DNA from: Euryodendron excelsum
Taxonomy: Eukaryota; Streptophyta; Magnoliopsida; Ericales; Pentaphylacaceae
DNA length: 64,000 nucleotides
Assembly: GCA_033060915.1 (NCBI GenBank)
Contig: CM065388.1
Span: forward strand, 29,228,001-29,292,000
Direction: 5' to 3'
A model generated the notes under the pieces. It did not search any database and was not told the origin of the DNA. It saw only the letters and a program-made list of their open reading frames with translations. The number at the start of each line of letters is the position of its first letter. Position 1 is the stretch's first letter. A program made the translations under genes and the position numbers. Positions 22,879 through 35,743 of the stretch are shown piece after piece.

Positions 22879-25800
22879 TGTCATGCCCCGATTTTTTCGC
22901 ACTCGAGAATGGTGGAAAAAATGCATGGTACTCTCTCGTTAGAAGTCATCCTCCTAGAAGGGCAAGTACGACTAGGTTTGAATCAAAAATTGATTTGAAT
23001 AAGGGCTTTCAGAAAAGATTTGAAGTCGCTACCTAACTTTGCTACGATAAGTTAGGTCACCTAAAACTAAGTGCAATCCAAATATTAAACTTAGAGTTTT
23101 TTACAAGGTTTTGGAAACTTCCTCAAGAGAGAGTTTTTTTTGGAGAAAATAGGTTGTTTGGCAAGCTTTGAAAATATTTAAGCCCTTTTTGAAAATAACT
23201 CTATTTTAGTCTTTGAAAATAGTGATTCTAGGTTCAGAGGTTGGTTAAGTATAGGGAAGATGCACTAGGCTATTACCCTATCCCACACTTATGGTACCTA
23301 CATGTCTTTTTACCCTAGGTTCACGCATTTAGGATGTTCAATTATCCAATATCCAATTATATTCACTTTGAGAATTTTGAAAAAAAATGTTTATGCAATC
23401 ACTTTAAGGATGACATGATGCATGATATACAAGTGCATGAAGAGAATTTTGGAAGAGATTTTAAAATAGGAAATTGAAGTTTTAGAAAAGGTTGTGACCA
23501 CACCCATAAGGGTTGCCTATGTATCCTATTGTTGGGTATCAGGTCAGTCGTAGTTCAGACTTGAGATCCAATTGAAAATAGACACTTTGGGGTCTTGTTT
23601 GATTTGAAAAAACACTTTGAGGCCTTTGAAAAGTTTAATTTGAAAAGGTTTAATTTAAACCTTGATTGGAAGATTTGAAGATGAACTTTGATTTTGAAAT
23701 TGACTTTGAAGTAGAACTTGGACTTGTTTTGGAAAGTTTGAATTGAACTTTGAAATTATCTTGACTTGAATTAGAGTTTGAAAACCATCTTAGTTTATAA
23801 AAGAGTTGAAGTTTCCTAATTTAGGGTTAGGGTTGAACTAGGGCTTTGGCCTCTATGCAACCTAGGGTTGAGACATGCATTTGAAATACAAATGTTTGAT
23901 TTCAGAAAGTTGGATTTTAGGAATGTTTGAATTAGGAAAGTTCTATTTTAGAAAAGTGTTGATTTTTGTAATATTTGATTTAGGAAAGGTTTAAATTTAG
24001 AAATATTTAAATTTGAAATTTGGAAAGTAAAGATTTGAAAAGATTTGTTTTAAGAAACATTAAATTTGGAAAGTTGAATTTGAAAATGATTTGACCTAGA
24101 TTTAAGATAACCAGGGATTTAAGCAGTCCTTAGACCTAAGATTTATGCAATGCACTTGAATTGGAAAGATTGAATTTCAACTAAAAAATTTCACTTATGA
24201 TGGCTTGAATTTCAATTTAAGCCATCCTAATTGGAAAGTTTGGAATTAAGAAATGTTGGAATTGGAAAAGATTCGATTTCTACTTCTTAAAGTTGAAGAT
24301 TAAATTTTATTTCCAAAAATACATGATTTAATTTCGTTTCATTTTTGCAAAAGATTTGATTTGACTTGAAATTGGAAGGTTTAGTTTCGAAAATCAATGA
24401 TTTTATGTGACTTTTGAATTAGAAAATTTATGATTTTATGTAGAAAAGGGTTTTGCAAATCCATGATTTGATGCAAATAGAAAGCCATGACTTTATGTGA
24501 GAAAACTAGGGTTTCCTAAACATGGACTGTAGGATTTTGACTTGGACTTCAAGACAAAAAGTTTTTAGAAAGTGAATATTTGAAAAGACATTTTTGGAAG
24601 TGGATTTGCAAAACTTATTTAGAAAGGGGTTTGAATATAGATTTTTACTAGTCTCTTAACTATCTCACTTTCCTAAAACGATTCTAATCATGGAAGATTA
24701 GAACCATTCTATGGTTGTGATTTTGACAACAACTAGGGTTTTAAATCCAAATATGAAACTTTGATGATCTATTTGAATGTAACACTTTCCTAAAACAACT
24801 CTAACTATGGAATGACTAAAATCATCTTAGAGTTGTAATTTTTTAAAAAACAATTTAAGACTTGAACTCAAATTCAGACATTGATGAACATAATAAATAT
24901 AACAATTTTCCAAAACAATCCTAGCCAAGGAATGGCTAGAACCATCATAGGAGTGTGGTTTTGAAAGCAACTTTGAAGAAAAAGGTTTTGAATGCAAGTT
25001 TTGAAAGCATGTTTGAAAACAACCCTGAACATGGTATTGGATGCAATACATGAATATAACAACTACGATGCAATAGGGACATGAATATACAAGGTTTGGC
25101 TTTACCACATAATCAAGGGGCCCGAACCCACACCATCTTAGGGGAAACTTAAAGAAAATCCTAGACACCTTGATTCTCTCCAAGACCTTCCTAGACACGA
25201 ACCGGGAGGTCCTTTTGTTTCAAGCATGCAAGAAGAGGAGGTAGAAGATGGGGATTAAAATAGAAAAAAACCCAAGTGGGTTAGGAGAGAGTGAGGGACT
25301 ACATAATTTAACTAGAAACCCTACCTTGTCTTCTCTTTACTTTGATGCTTTGATAATAGACTTTGCTTGGAGTTTGAGTTGTTCTTTAAGAGCTTACAAG
25401 GGCCGGACTTGACCTTCAATGGATGCTTGGAGGCAAGGATTTGAGTGTATAAATTATATAGAGGCTAGGGTTTGAGTGTATGGAGGCTACGGTTTGAAGG
25501 GAATTGAGAGAATTAGGGTTTTGAGGGGATTCAAACTCTATTTTTAGAGAGACAAAGTTCCTAGAGTGATTTTGCAGACCCAGAATATGAAGGGGGTGAC
25601 CTGTATTTATAGGCAGACAAAACTAGAACTGGTGCCACTAGGAGTGGTGTCATGCCATTGTTTTGGCTTGGCACCACTAGTAGTGGCGCCAGCTCCTTTG
25701 GAAAAATTTTAAGGTGGTAAGAAATAGATCTTTGACCCTTGTGACACAAGGCAGAAGATTTGAGTGCTTGTCCTAGCAACTATTGTGCAATTTTTGGCCT

Positions 25801-27111
25801 AGCTTCACTAGGAGTGACTTCAAAAAGTCAAGAAATGATCCAAAAGGTTTTGAGTAACCAAAATTGGTCAGGAATGGATGGGAAGCCCAGAAAGATTGTC
25901 CCATAAGTAGCTAGCTTGAGAACCAATTCTAGAAGAGTTGAAAAACTGTGACTGACCCACTGGAGGCAAAATAGTCATTTTGCGCCGAGTTTATTATAAT
26001 GGACTCAGAATAGTCAAAAAATGTATTGGAAGGTTGGGAATACTATTAGAAGTATCTTTAGAGGATAACCGATTTGATATCCAAAATCGGTGCGGTTCCC
26101 GAAGGCAATTAGATGCCCAGGTGCAAAATGGTCATTTTGACCAAATGGTCTTGGAATTAATCTGAAATCGATTGGAAGGCACTAGAATGTGCTAGCTTAT
26201 CTTTGGGACAATCTTGAAAAGGTTGACTTACCACTCTAAGGTTTTATATACTTTCTCGAGAAGCGTGTCGATTAGGCCCAAGTGGTAGTTTGATCATTTT
26301 TTACCAGAATGGGCTAGCAGGCACTGGTGTTGACCTGGGTTTTGAGTGTTTCTGTCATTCTAACGGTGTGTGACGAGTTGGTTTCCAAATGTATCTCATC
26401 CTTTGGTAAACGTGTCACAGCCAAGAGGCGTACTCGATCCTGTGACATAAGGTGTTTGTTGGCATTCCCAATGTCGACCTATTTACGAGTGTTTCCATCA
26501 CTCTGACGGTTGCAATATTTGTGAATGTTTCCATCACTCTGACGGTATGCATTCATTTCAGAGATTGCCTAATCTCATGAATTTGTTGGATGGTTTTATC
26601 GTCTGAGGGATTAACTTTCACAAAAGACGTGCCAGATAGCAAACGTTCTACATTGACGAGCTAACAGGTGTCATAAGTGAACTGCTCCACCATATCAGGG
26701 ACTTGGGTTCCGTCCTGGTTGATAGGTGTAAATGGACTTATTGTTCCGAGGGATTTTGTGCTTTCTTAGTAAACTTGCCGTGCCAGATGGACTTACCTTA
26801 TAAGGGATTAGCTTTCTCGAAAGATGTGTCGAATCGAGTTTGATTGGTTTGGACTACAATGAAAACTGGAATTGAGGTTAAAATACAGACTTACAGTCTT
26901 TAGGAAGACGTGCCAAGTGAAATTGGACCGTGCAATGCCCCACGGGAATTTTGGTCATTTTGTTTCTATTGGGCTTGGCAGGCTCGTGAAGTGGTTAATT
27001 AACTGGATTAAATTTGGAAAACTGATTTGGACTTGAATGTGTCTGTGTCGGTTTGAATGTGAGTCTAATCAGGCCAGAGGTTGCCGAACTGGCAAAAATT
27101 AAATGCTTACA
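22879..27111 (-). mobile_element. Giant LTR, copy 4 (3' LTR of E3, diverged subfamily)
   Basis: 4233 bp. The plus strand starts TGTCATGCCCCGATTTTTTC and ends AAATGCTTACA, directly followed by a PPT. Block order matches the other copies: PBS-like GTCGCTACC block near 23027, GGTTGCCTATGTATCC near 23510, shortened purine-rich array, stem-loop near 24665, splice donor at 25324 and TATA box at 25604-25612. The U3 repeats are reduced. Confidence 0.85.
25325..25695 (-). promoter_or_regulatory. LTR copy 4 promoter and leader exon
   Basis: TATA box at 25604-25612 on the minus strand. Two palindrome blocks lie upstream (25630-25693), one still GGCACCACTAGTAGTGGCGCC-like. The donor AAG|GTAGGG is retained (intron from 25324), although the subfamily is strongly diverged. 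Confidence 0.55.
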
Positions 27112-27129
27112 GCTGCTCCTCTTTTTCTG
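27112..27129 (-). other. Polypurine tract of E3
   Basis: The minus strand reads CAGAAAAAGAGGAGCAGC directly before the TGTAAGCATTT start of the 3' LTR. This is the normal plus-strand primer position. Confidence 0.85.
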
Positions 27130-29887
27130 TGTTTGCGTATTGAAGGTAGATAAAGTAAGGATCCAATGTTGACCGCGAGGCGATTGAAGGGATTGGAATT
27201 GGAAATTTTTGAGAACTGGAGCTTGAAAATGGTAGATTGGTCCAAGCGGGCCTTAGAAATCGGATTTTAGCGAGCAAAAGGGAAAAGTTACCCATAACTG
27301 GGCTGTTAGTGGAGCTAGGCATGGAAATAAAGGGTTTCCTTAGCACCATTACTAGTGGCACCAGGCCTGGAAATAAAAAGCTACGCGGCTTTTCATTCGG
27401 GGGTTTACAGGTTTGTGGAGTTATTGAAAGTTTGAGAGCCTTTTTCAAGCTTTCTACAGGGAGGAAGTCTTGGGTGTTGAAACGGTGAGTTTAACAGACG
27501 CTGGAGAGTTGCCAAAAGTAGTCACCGTAGCCGGAATTGTTGCTGGAAAAGAAGATTTCGCCGGAGAACTCTAAGAGTTGAGTTTTTTTTTTGTTTTGCG
27601 TTGATTTTGATGTGTATAACTCCGTTTGAGTTGTATAAATAGTCAAAATTGATGTTTTGATGTGCTTTGAACCCTTTGGTGGTGTTGTTTATCATGTTGA
27701 TGCCCGTTTGATTGAGTTTGAATAGTTTTGCATATTGATGTAAAAAAGGATTTTTGCAAGAATTGGAGATTTGCTCCTACAATTTTGGGTATTAGGTTTT
27801 CTTGCCAAATTTTTGTATCACGTGTCTTAGAAAAATGTGTGGAACAAGCGTATGAAATTTCGTGATTGTTGAAATTTTTTTTGAATTTTTTAATTTTTGA
27901 AAAATAAAAAAAGGCTTGAAAAATAAGGAAAATTGAAATATTGATTGACTTGTTTATGTTCGATATTTAGAAAAATATGGACATATTTTAGAAAATATTT
28001 GGAGTAACTTTGAATGAATTTGCAAGAACATTGAAAACCTTTGGATTTTTGAAAAATAGAAACATTTGTTGAAAATTTTAAAAACCTTGAGAATGTGCAC
28101 AAATTGTTTTGTGTTTGTTTATGACATGTGCTTATGATACCATGGGGTGCACGGTTTGTGCTCTATTCCAGAGTTTTGGGTGTTGTAAATACTATTTACA
28201 AATGGGACTCTACCGAAATTTTTCTAAAAATGTAAAAGAGTTAGAAATTTCATAAAATAAAATATTTTTGAAGGAAAAAGAGATAAACCTTTGAGGATGG
28301 GGCCTTTTTGGCATAGAAGACCCCAAGAAACTCAAGGAGTCTTAGAATAAAACTTTTTGAAGGAAAATTTTAGAAAAACCTTTGAAAATGGACCCTTGAA
28401 ATGGATTTGGAATAAAACCTTTGAGGAAAATGTTTGAAGAAACCTAGAAATTGATAAAAATTTTAAAGGAAAAGCTTATAAAATCTCAAAACCTGATTTG
28501 GAATAAAGCTTTTTTGAAGGGAAAGCCGAAAAACTTTGAAATTGATTTGTAAGAAAACTTTTGAAGGAAAAGTTTAGAAAACCTTTGAGGGTAGATCTTG
28601 GAATAAAACTTTGAGATTTCATTTTAACATTAACTTTGGATATTGTCTTTGAAATAGGCTTTTGGATTTTGATTTTGGAATAACTTTGGAAAGGGAAGGT
28701 TAAGAACCTCATAAATTGATTTTGAAGATAAACTTTTGAAGGGAAAAGTTTAAGAAACCTAAAGATTGATTTTGAAAATTAACTTTTGAAGGAAAAATTT
28801 TAAGAAACCTAATGATTGATAGAATATATTCTACTGGAAGTAATGGAACAGGATTTGTGTCATTTTTTTCCTTTTTTCTTTGTTTTCTTTTTCCATACCT
28901 ATTCTTTCTTGAATTGTATATACCATATATTGATACCTTTTTACCTTAATTTGACTTTCAAGATGGCAGACACTGGTGATGACGTTTCTGAGTGGAGATG
29001 TCAGTTCGGGAAGGGAGCTCGCACAGACTTTATTGGCAGTCTAGTCGTTCCAGGGGAAGCCCCTGGTCGACTAGCAGGGCTTTTTTTGGCCAGAGTGGGA
29101 GCGGGAGTATGCCTCCGATCGATCATTTTCCCCCAGTTGAGCCTATTTTGGAGGGAGAGATGGATGCTGAGGATGAGTCACTGGGTCTAGGACATTATGT
29201 GACTGGTCACAAGAGGGCCTCTACTAGGCAGAGGCAGACATATACAAATTTGGCAGATTTAGAAGTGCTAGACATTCCTTTGGGGGACTTAGCTCATCAT
29301 CCTAATGTGTATTCTCGATGGCATTTACCCTCTCACAGAGTACATACATCATTTAGGGGGGTCGTTCACTAGGTATTTTGGTACCATCTAACGGGCCACT
29401 CCATCCTACCGCATCTTTCTGGTAGAGATTGAGTTCGGGGCATTTATAGGATTACAAGCAAACTGCCTAAACTGCCAACTAGTGTTGGCCTTGATTGAGA
29501 GATGGTTTGGCGAGACAGGGACCTTCCACTTTGTGGGCTTTGAGTTGGGTCTGACTCCATTAGACTGGGCCATTATCATGGAGCTTTCTTTAATTGGCTG
29601 TCAGATTACCTTATAGCCAGTTAGTAGGGCCGAGGCTTGTGCTCTGTTGGACTTGCCGCCTCCTGACCGCTTTACTTTTCCTGCGTCCTGGCTTAGTCGG
29701 GATGAGAGTACCTTCTATGTTGAGCCACCACTTGATTGGTGAGACATTATAAGGCGACGACTGGTATTGTATATTATTTTTAGTTGTTTTTGCAACAACA
29801 ACAAGTTAATTGTCCATTTTAGATTGGTCAGTGTGGTAGCCAACTTGGGAGCCTTGTCAGAGCTAGACTAAGGGTCTTTTTCTTTTG

Positions 29888-29892
29888 GTTGT
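29888..29892. repeat. Target-site duplication GTTGT, left copy
   Basis: GTTGT directly precedes the solo LTR and is repeated at 34725-34729 directly after it. A 5-bp duplication is typical of Ty3/gypsy integration. Confidence 0.9.
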
Positions 29893-32800
29893 TGTCGCGC
29901 CTAGATTTTTCACACTCGAGGAATACACACGCAAGCAGGAAAAACACTGTACTCTCTCGTTGGAACTCACCCTCCTAGAAGAATGAGTGCGACTAGGTTT
30001 CAATTGAAAATAGATTTAAATAAAGGGCTTTTGGAAAAGATTTGGAGTTGCCACCTAACTTGATTAAGGTGAGTTAGATCACCAAAAACTAAGCGTAATC
30101 CGAAGACTACACTTAGGGTTTTTGAAAACAATTTTGAAAATATCTCCTAAAGAGAGGGTTTTTAGAAAAACAGGTTGTTTGGCAACCTTTGGAAAATATT
30201 TAGCCCTTTTTTGAAAATAACTCTGTTTTTGGTCTTTGAAATCAGTAATCTAGTTTCTGAGGTTGGTTACGTGTAGGGAAGACGCACCAAGCCATCACCC
30301 TACCCCGCCCTTGCGGTACCTACATGTCAATCTACCCTAGATTCACCTATGAGAGTCTTTAACTAACTAATGTTCAATCCTATCCACTTTAGAAAACAAT
30401 ATTTAAAAAAAACATGATGCATGATATGCAAGTGCAAGAAAAGAGAATTGATTTGGAAATAGATTTGAAAAGAAGAATTTGATTTGATTTTGGAAGAGAG
30501 ATTTGAAAGGATACATTCGAAATTGTAAAGCTTGAGAAATTAGAAATAGAGGGTTGGAAATAGAAATTTGAAATTGGAAGTTTGAAAATAGATCGGAGAT
30601 TTGAAAAGATTATGGAATTTGAGATTTGAAAAATGTGGTGACTGCACCCATGAGGGTTGCCTACGTATCCTTTTGGAGGAATCAGGTCAGTTGTAGTTCG
30701 GACAAGAGTCCAATAGAAAATAAAAGGTTGGATTGGAAGAAAGAGATTTTGATTGGCAAAAGGATTTGATTTGAATTTAGAATAAAAGATTGAAGATTGG
30801 AATTTAGAATTTTGGAATTGAAAAGGTTGGATTTTGATTTGGAAAAATAGAACTTGGAAGAAAGATTTAGACTTGCTTTGGAAAGATGGAGATTTAAGAA
30901 ACCTAGACTTAGGAAAGACTAGAGGTTTAAGAAAATTTGACTCGACTTGGAAGGGTTTGGACGACTAGGAAAGATCGGATTTAGGAAGGATTCAAATTTA
31001 GGAAAGTTTTATTTTAGGAAAGTTTTGGCTTAGGAAAGTTTTGAATTAGGAAAATTTTGGTTTAGGAAAGTTTAATTTTAAGGAAGGTTTCGAAATAGGA
31101 AAGGTTTCGAAAAAGGAAAGGTTTCATCTTAGGGAGGTTTTGACTTAGGAAAGTTTTTGAAATAGGGAAGTTTTGATTTTGGAATGTTTTGAAATAACGA
31201 AGTGTTGTTTAAGAAAGGTTTAGAATTTGAAAAGTTTCAACTTAAGAAAGTCTTGGATTTGGAAGCTTTGAATTTGGAAAGATTTGAAATTTAGAGAGCT
31301 TAAGATTTAGAAAGTTTTAGAGTTTGAATTTTAGAAAATCTTGAGATTAGGAAAAGGTTTGAATTTAAGAAAGATTGGAAAACTTAGATTTGGAAAGTTA
31401 AGATTTGGAAAGGGATAGAATTAGGAATGGTTAAACTAGGAAAGAGGTGAGAGTTGAGTTTTAAAATTTAAGAAAGATTTTATGTTCAAGTTTTGGAAAC
31501 TTAAGATTTAGAAAAGTAGAAGATTAGGAAGGAGTTGAATTAGGAAAGGTTTAAACTAGGAAGGGTTAAAATTCCTATTTCCTAAAACAAGGGATTGGAT
31601 TTTGTTTCTAAAAAAAAGACGGTTTGATTTTGTTTCTAAAAACGGAAGATTGTATCTAGTTTCCTAAACGGGAGATTGGATTTGGTGACCTAAAGGGAAG
31701 TTGGGATTTGGTTTCCTAAAGCTAAGATTGGATTTGACAAGGATTTGGAAAGGGAAGTTTTAGAAACCCTAGATTTGGAAGACTATAGTTTGGACGTAGA
31801 AAATAGGTTATGAGGCAAGTTTGAAAACCATGTTTTTTGAAAGAAAACTAGGGTTTCCTAATTGTGGGCTCTAATGCTTAACTTGGACTCTAAGAAAAGA
31901 GTTTTTGGAAAGTGCATTTTGAAAACGAGTTTTTGGAAGGAAATCCTAGAGAGGAGTTTCTAGAAGGAAGATTTTGGAAAGAAAGTTTTTAGAAAGATTT
32001 TTGGAAGGAGATTGTTAGAGAGAGTTGTTTTAGGAAAGAGATTTAAGGGGCGTTTGTAGAAAGTGGATTTTGAGGATAGTGTTTTGGAAAGGAGTTTTGA
32101 AAAAAAGATTTTTGGAAAGAGTTTTTAGAAAACAATTTTGAAAAGAAGAGTTTAAGGAAAGTATGTTGAAAAGGAGGGTTTTAGAAAGAGAGACTTTTGA
32201 AAAGAGAGTTTTTTTGGAAGATATAAAATATCTCACTTTCCTAAAGCGATTCTAACCATAAGAAGGCTAGAACCACTTTAAGAAAGTGGTTTTGAAAATA
32301 ACAAGGAGTGGACCATGTTGGTCACTTTAAATGTAACACCTTCGTAAAGCGACCCTAGCCATGGAAAGGCTAGAATCACCCTAGGGTTGTGATTTTGAAA
32401 ACAAGTTCTTAAAAAGGAGATTTTGAGGCAATTTTGAAAACAAGTTTAATGCAAACTTTGAAAATGAGTTTGAAATCGATTTTTGAAAGATGCAAGATCA
32501 TGATATGCACAATACAAGTTTGGGGTCGTGATCATACAAGGTTAAGGCTTCACCACATAATCAAGGGGGCCGAACCCACGTGGTCTCCAGTTAGCCTAAA
32601 GGAAAGCCCCCAACACGGTGACCCTCCAATAGTCTAATCCTACATATGGACTGGGAGTCCCCTTGTTTCAAGCATGCAAAGGAAGGAGGGGAAAGAGATG
32701 GGGGATTAAAATAGAGAAAACCCAAGTAGGTTAGGAGAGAGAAGAGAGAGGGGGGAAGTGCGAAAATTTAAATAAGAAGCCTACCTTGTATCTTCTTTAT

Positions 32801-34724
32801 TTTGCTTGGGCTTGCGCACCTTGCTTTCTTCGGTCTTCGCTTTAGTCTTCGAGAGCTTTATCTTGGTCTTCAAATCTTCGTAGATGCAGAACTCCAAGTC
32901 TTCAATGGAGGGTTGGAGGCTAGTGTATAATTGTATAGGGGTGTGTATGAATATATATAAGGCTTAGGGTTTTTGTATGGTAGCTAGGGTTTCGAAAACC
33001 TAGGGAAGCTAGGGTTTTTGGGAGTGTACGAACTCTGTGCATAAAAAATTAGGTTTTTTGGATTGAGTTTGCGAACGTTTTTCACGCTGGAAGAGGCTTT
33101 GTCTTTATAGAGAGAGGAATGCACTGGCGCCTATTGCAGTGGCGCCAGGCCAAAAATTATATTAGCACCACTACTAGTGGACCCAGCCATTTAGGAAATA
33201 TTTAAGGTCCGCAAGCAACATATCTTTAGAAGATTTGAGCACCTGTACTAGTGACTACCATGCAATTTTTAGCCTGGCTTCACTAGGAGTGACTCCGGAA
33301 GGTCCGGGGATGAATTGAAGGGGCCAGGAATGACCCGGAGAGCCGAAAAAGAACAGGAACCCTTAGAATAATGTCTCGAGGACAAAGGACTAGAAAAATT
33401 ATGACAAGGTTTATTAGAAGGGTTGACCGGGCTATTGGGGGCAAAACGGTCAATCAAGCCGGAAAGTTGCCGGGATGGATTCGAAATGTCCCTAAAAGAG
33501 ACTTAAGATTTGGAAACATTATTTAGAATGTTCCCAAAGGTTTCCGCTTTGATACGCAGAGCCGGTGTGGTCGGAAAAGGCGACTAGCCCACCAGGGGCA
33601 AAACGGTCATTTTGCACCGCGTTTGCTGAAATGACTCAGAATGATCTGGAAAGATAAAGAAAGGTTGAGAATACTATAGGAAGTATTCTTGGGAGGTCAC
33701 CGGTTTCATACCCAGAGCCGGTGTGGTTCTTAGGGCATTCGAATGCCTAGGGGCAAAATGGTCATCTTGACCAGAAAGTATCGGAATTGGGCCGAAACTG
33801 ATTAAAAGGCACCTAATCATGCCGGATTGCCTTTAAGACAATCTTGGAAGGTTGCACTTATCGTTTTGAAGATTCAAATGTGTTCTCAAGAAACTTGCCG
33901 AAAAATGGCCCTAGGGGCAGTTTGGTCATTTTTCACTGAAATGGGCTAGCAAGCATTGGTGTTGACCTGGGTTTTGAGTGTTTCCGTCACTCTGACAGCG
34001 GTCATGTGATACGGGGGTTTGTTGGCAATTCCCTATATCGACCTGCTTGCGAGTACTTTCGCTACTCTGACGGTTGCGATGTTTGCGAGTATTTCTACTA
34101 CTCCAACGGTTCACGATCATTCCTGAGACTGCTTGATCTCGGGAAGCTGCTAAAGAGACTTAGTGCCTGAGAATCAACTTTCTCGAAAGGCATCCCTAAA
34201 CAGACATTTCTGCATTGGCGGGCTAGCAGGCACCAAAGGTGGACCGTTCTACCATCTAGGGGACTTAGAGTCTCATCCCGATCGACAGGTTTAAAGCGAC
34301 TTACCGCTCCGAAGTGATTTTCTTCAAAAAATGTGTCTGACCATCTCAAGGAATCAACTGTCTCGAGAGAGGGATTGAAATTGAAATTGGAATTGGAAAG
34401 GGGACTTGCAGTCTTCGGAAAGACGTGCCTGATTTGGAATTGGAAAGGGGACTTACTGTCTTCAGAAAGATGTGCCTGATTTGGAATTGGAAAGAGGACT
34501 TACCGTCTTCGAAAAGACGCGCCTGTTGGAATTAGAAAGGAATGATGCCTCTAGGGGCATTTTGGTTATTTTGCCCCTATTTGGGCCCGGTGGGGCCCGC
34601 GAAGCGATGAATAAATGAGATTAGACTTAGAAAGTTGATTTAACTCAAAATATGCCCGCATTGACTTGAACACAAGTCTGGACAGAGTGGAGACCGCTGA
34701 GCGGTAAAAAATGGGGTGCTTACA
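29893..34724 (-). mobile_element. Giant LTR, copy 5 (solo LTR)
   Basis: 4832 bp from TGTCGCGCCTAG to GGGGTGCTTACA. It is flanked by a perfect GTTGT duplication, with neither PBS nor PPT adjacent. This is the signature of LTR-LTR recombination after a complete insertion. It interrupts the antisense PMD reading frame of E3. U5 array about 30720-32225; stem-loop about 32233-32287. Confidence 0.93.
32785..33190 (-). promoter_or_regulatory. LTR copy 5 promoter and leader exon
   Basis: The TATA box has decayed to CTATAAAGA (about 33102-33110). The palindrome cluster at 33125-33190 retains one good GGCGCC arm pair. The donor CAAG|GTAGGC is intact, with the intron from 32784. Confidence 0.5.
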
Positions 34725-34729
34725 GTTGT
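34725..34729. repeat. Target-site duplication GTTGT, right copy
   Basis: Matches 29888-29892. Confidence 0.9.
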
Positions 34730-35743
34730 TTTATTAGATCCATGCGAGTCCGGACTTCCTCTCGTTGGGGCAGTGTAACTCGGGTTTGGCCCTTTCTGGT
34801 CTGGTGGAGTTACAGGTATTTGCCGGTTCATCTTCCAGAGGTAGTGGAGGCTGATCTTTATCCCCGGGCTTTGAGATGGGTTCGTGATCAAGTGGCCCAC
34901 CGATCTGAGATTACTGACTTTGTGACGATACAGGCAAACTTGGAGTTGATAAAGGCTAGAGACATGATTTGGCAACCCTTTGTTGGATTGGTTCATTACG
35001 AGGTAGCCAGGTAACTGTTTCTAATGTCTCTGTCGAGGATTTCCTTTCTTAGTGATGAGTCTTAGGAGTCCTAATTGGGAGACCGACATTGGCGCTAGTT
35101 CCACAAGGAGTTTTGGTCGGCTAAGGATCCTCATGAGTTTATGTTTGGAGCTTTGACTGAGGGGGTCCCTATTTCGCACCTAAAGCGTCAACCAGGTGCT
35201 AGTTTTTTGCTTCCTCTAAAGACTGACTACGCCACACATTTTGAAACTCAATCCATAGGTGCTTCACCTAGTTCGAGGTGGTGGTTGGAGGCTATGCCGT
35301 GAGCCAAGAGGTAGTGGACTTGTGGTGTCGAGCTGGGGGATTTGTGCCTCAGGCTGAGTTTGTCGCCATGAGAGATCAAAAAGACTCTTACTAGATCGAG
35401 AGACATTAATTCCATATGGAAAAGGACTAGTACCAGGCCGAGGTTGTCACTTTGACCATGTGGTTGGCTCAGATGGGAGGTGGTAGGGTATATTATCCTC
35501 TTCATCTTGATTCTAGCTTTATTTAATTGTCTATTTGCTTTGCTGACTTAAGTTCTTCTTCTTTGCATGATGCCGATGCTTCTAGTAGTTAATCACTGCT
35601 TCCTGAGCTGGGCTTTGGAGATTTCGATCTAGACATTGAGTTTGACCATTCACGAGTGCCCTTTGTCGTGGGTCTAGCTCCTCTTTTGTCTTATGTCCTG
35701 GATATACATTATAGTTTTGTCACACAATTTATTTGTAATCTTT

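Larger units (their letters stand above)
28963..35743 (+). pseudogene. Antisense PMD gene of E3, split by a solo LTR
   Basis: Reads on the plus strand, opposite to its host element. The ATG at 28963 directly follows a TTTCAAG acceptor. The first part runs to 29892 and resumes after 34724. Removing the solo LTR and one GTTGT restores the frame exactly (SFGC before, FIRS after). PMD-type motifs are HFVGFELGLTPLDWAII, WPFLVWWSY and EADLYPRALRW. Several stops and a frameshift near 35255 disable it. The final exon, from about 35575, encodes GDFDLDIEFD and stays open to 35743, beyond the E5 stop. Intron 1 would span about 27577-28962, but its donor has decayed to TTGAG. PMD proteins are plant nuclear proteins often carried by transposons. 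See 47499 for the better copy. Confidence 0.75.

Noticed and set aside
22851..23036. Short frame at the left edge of E3
   Set aside because: Spans the insertion junction at 22879, so it is a chance fusion.
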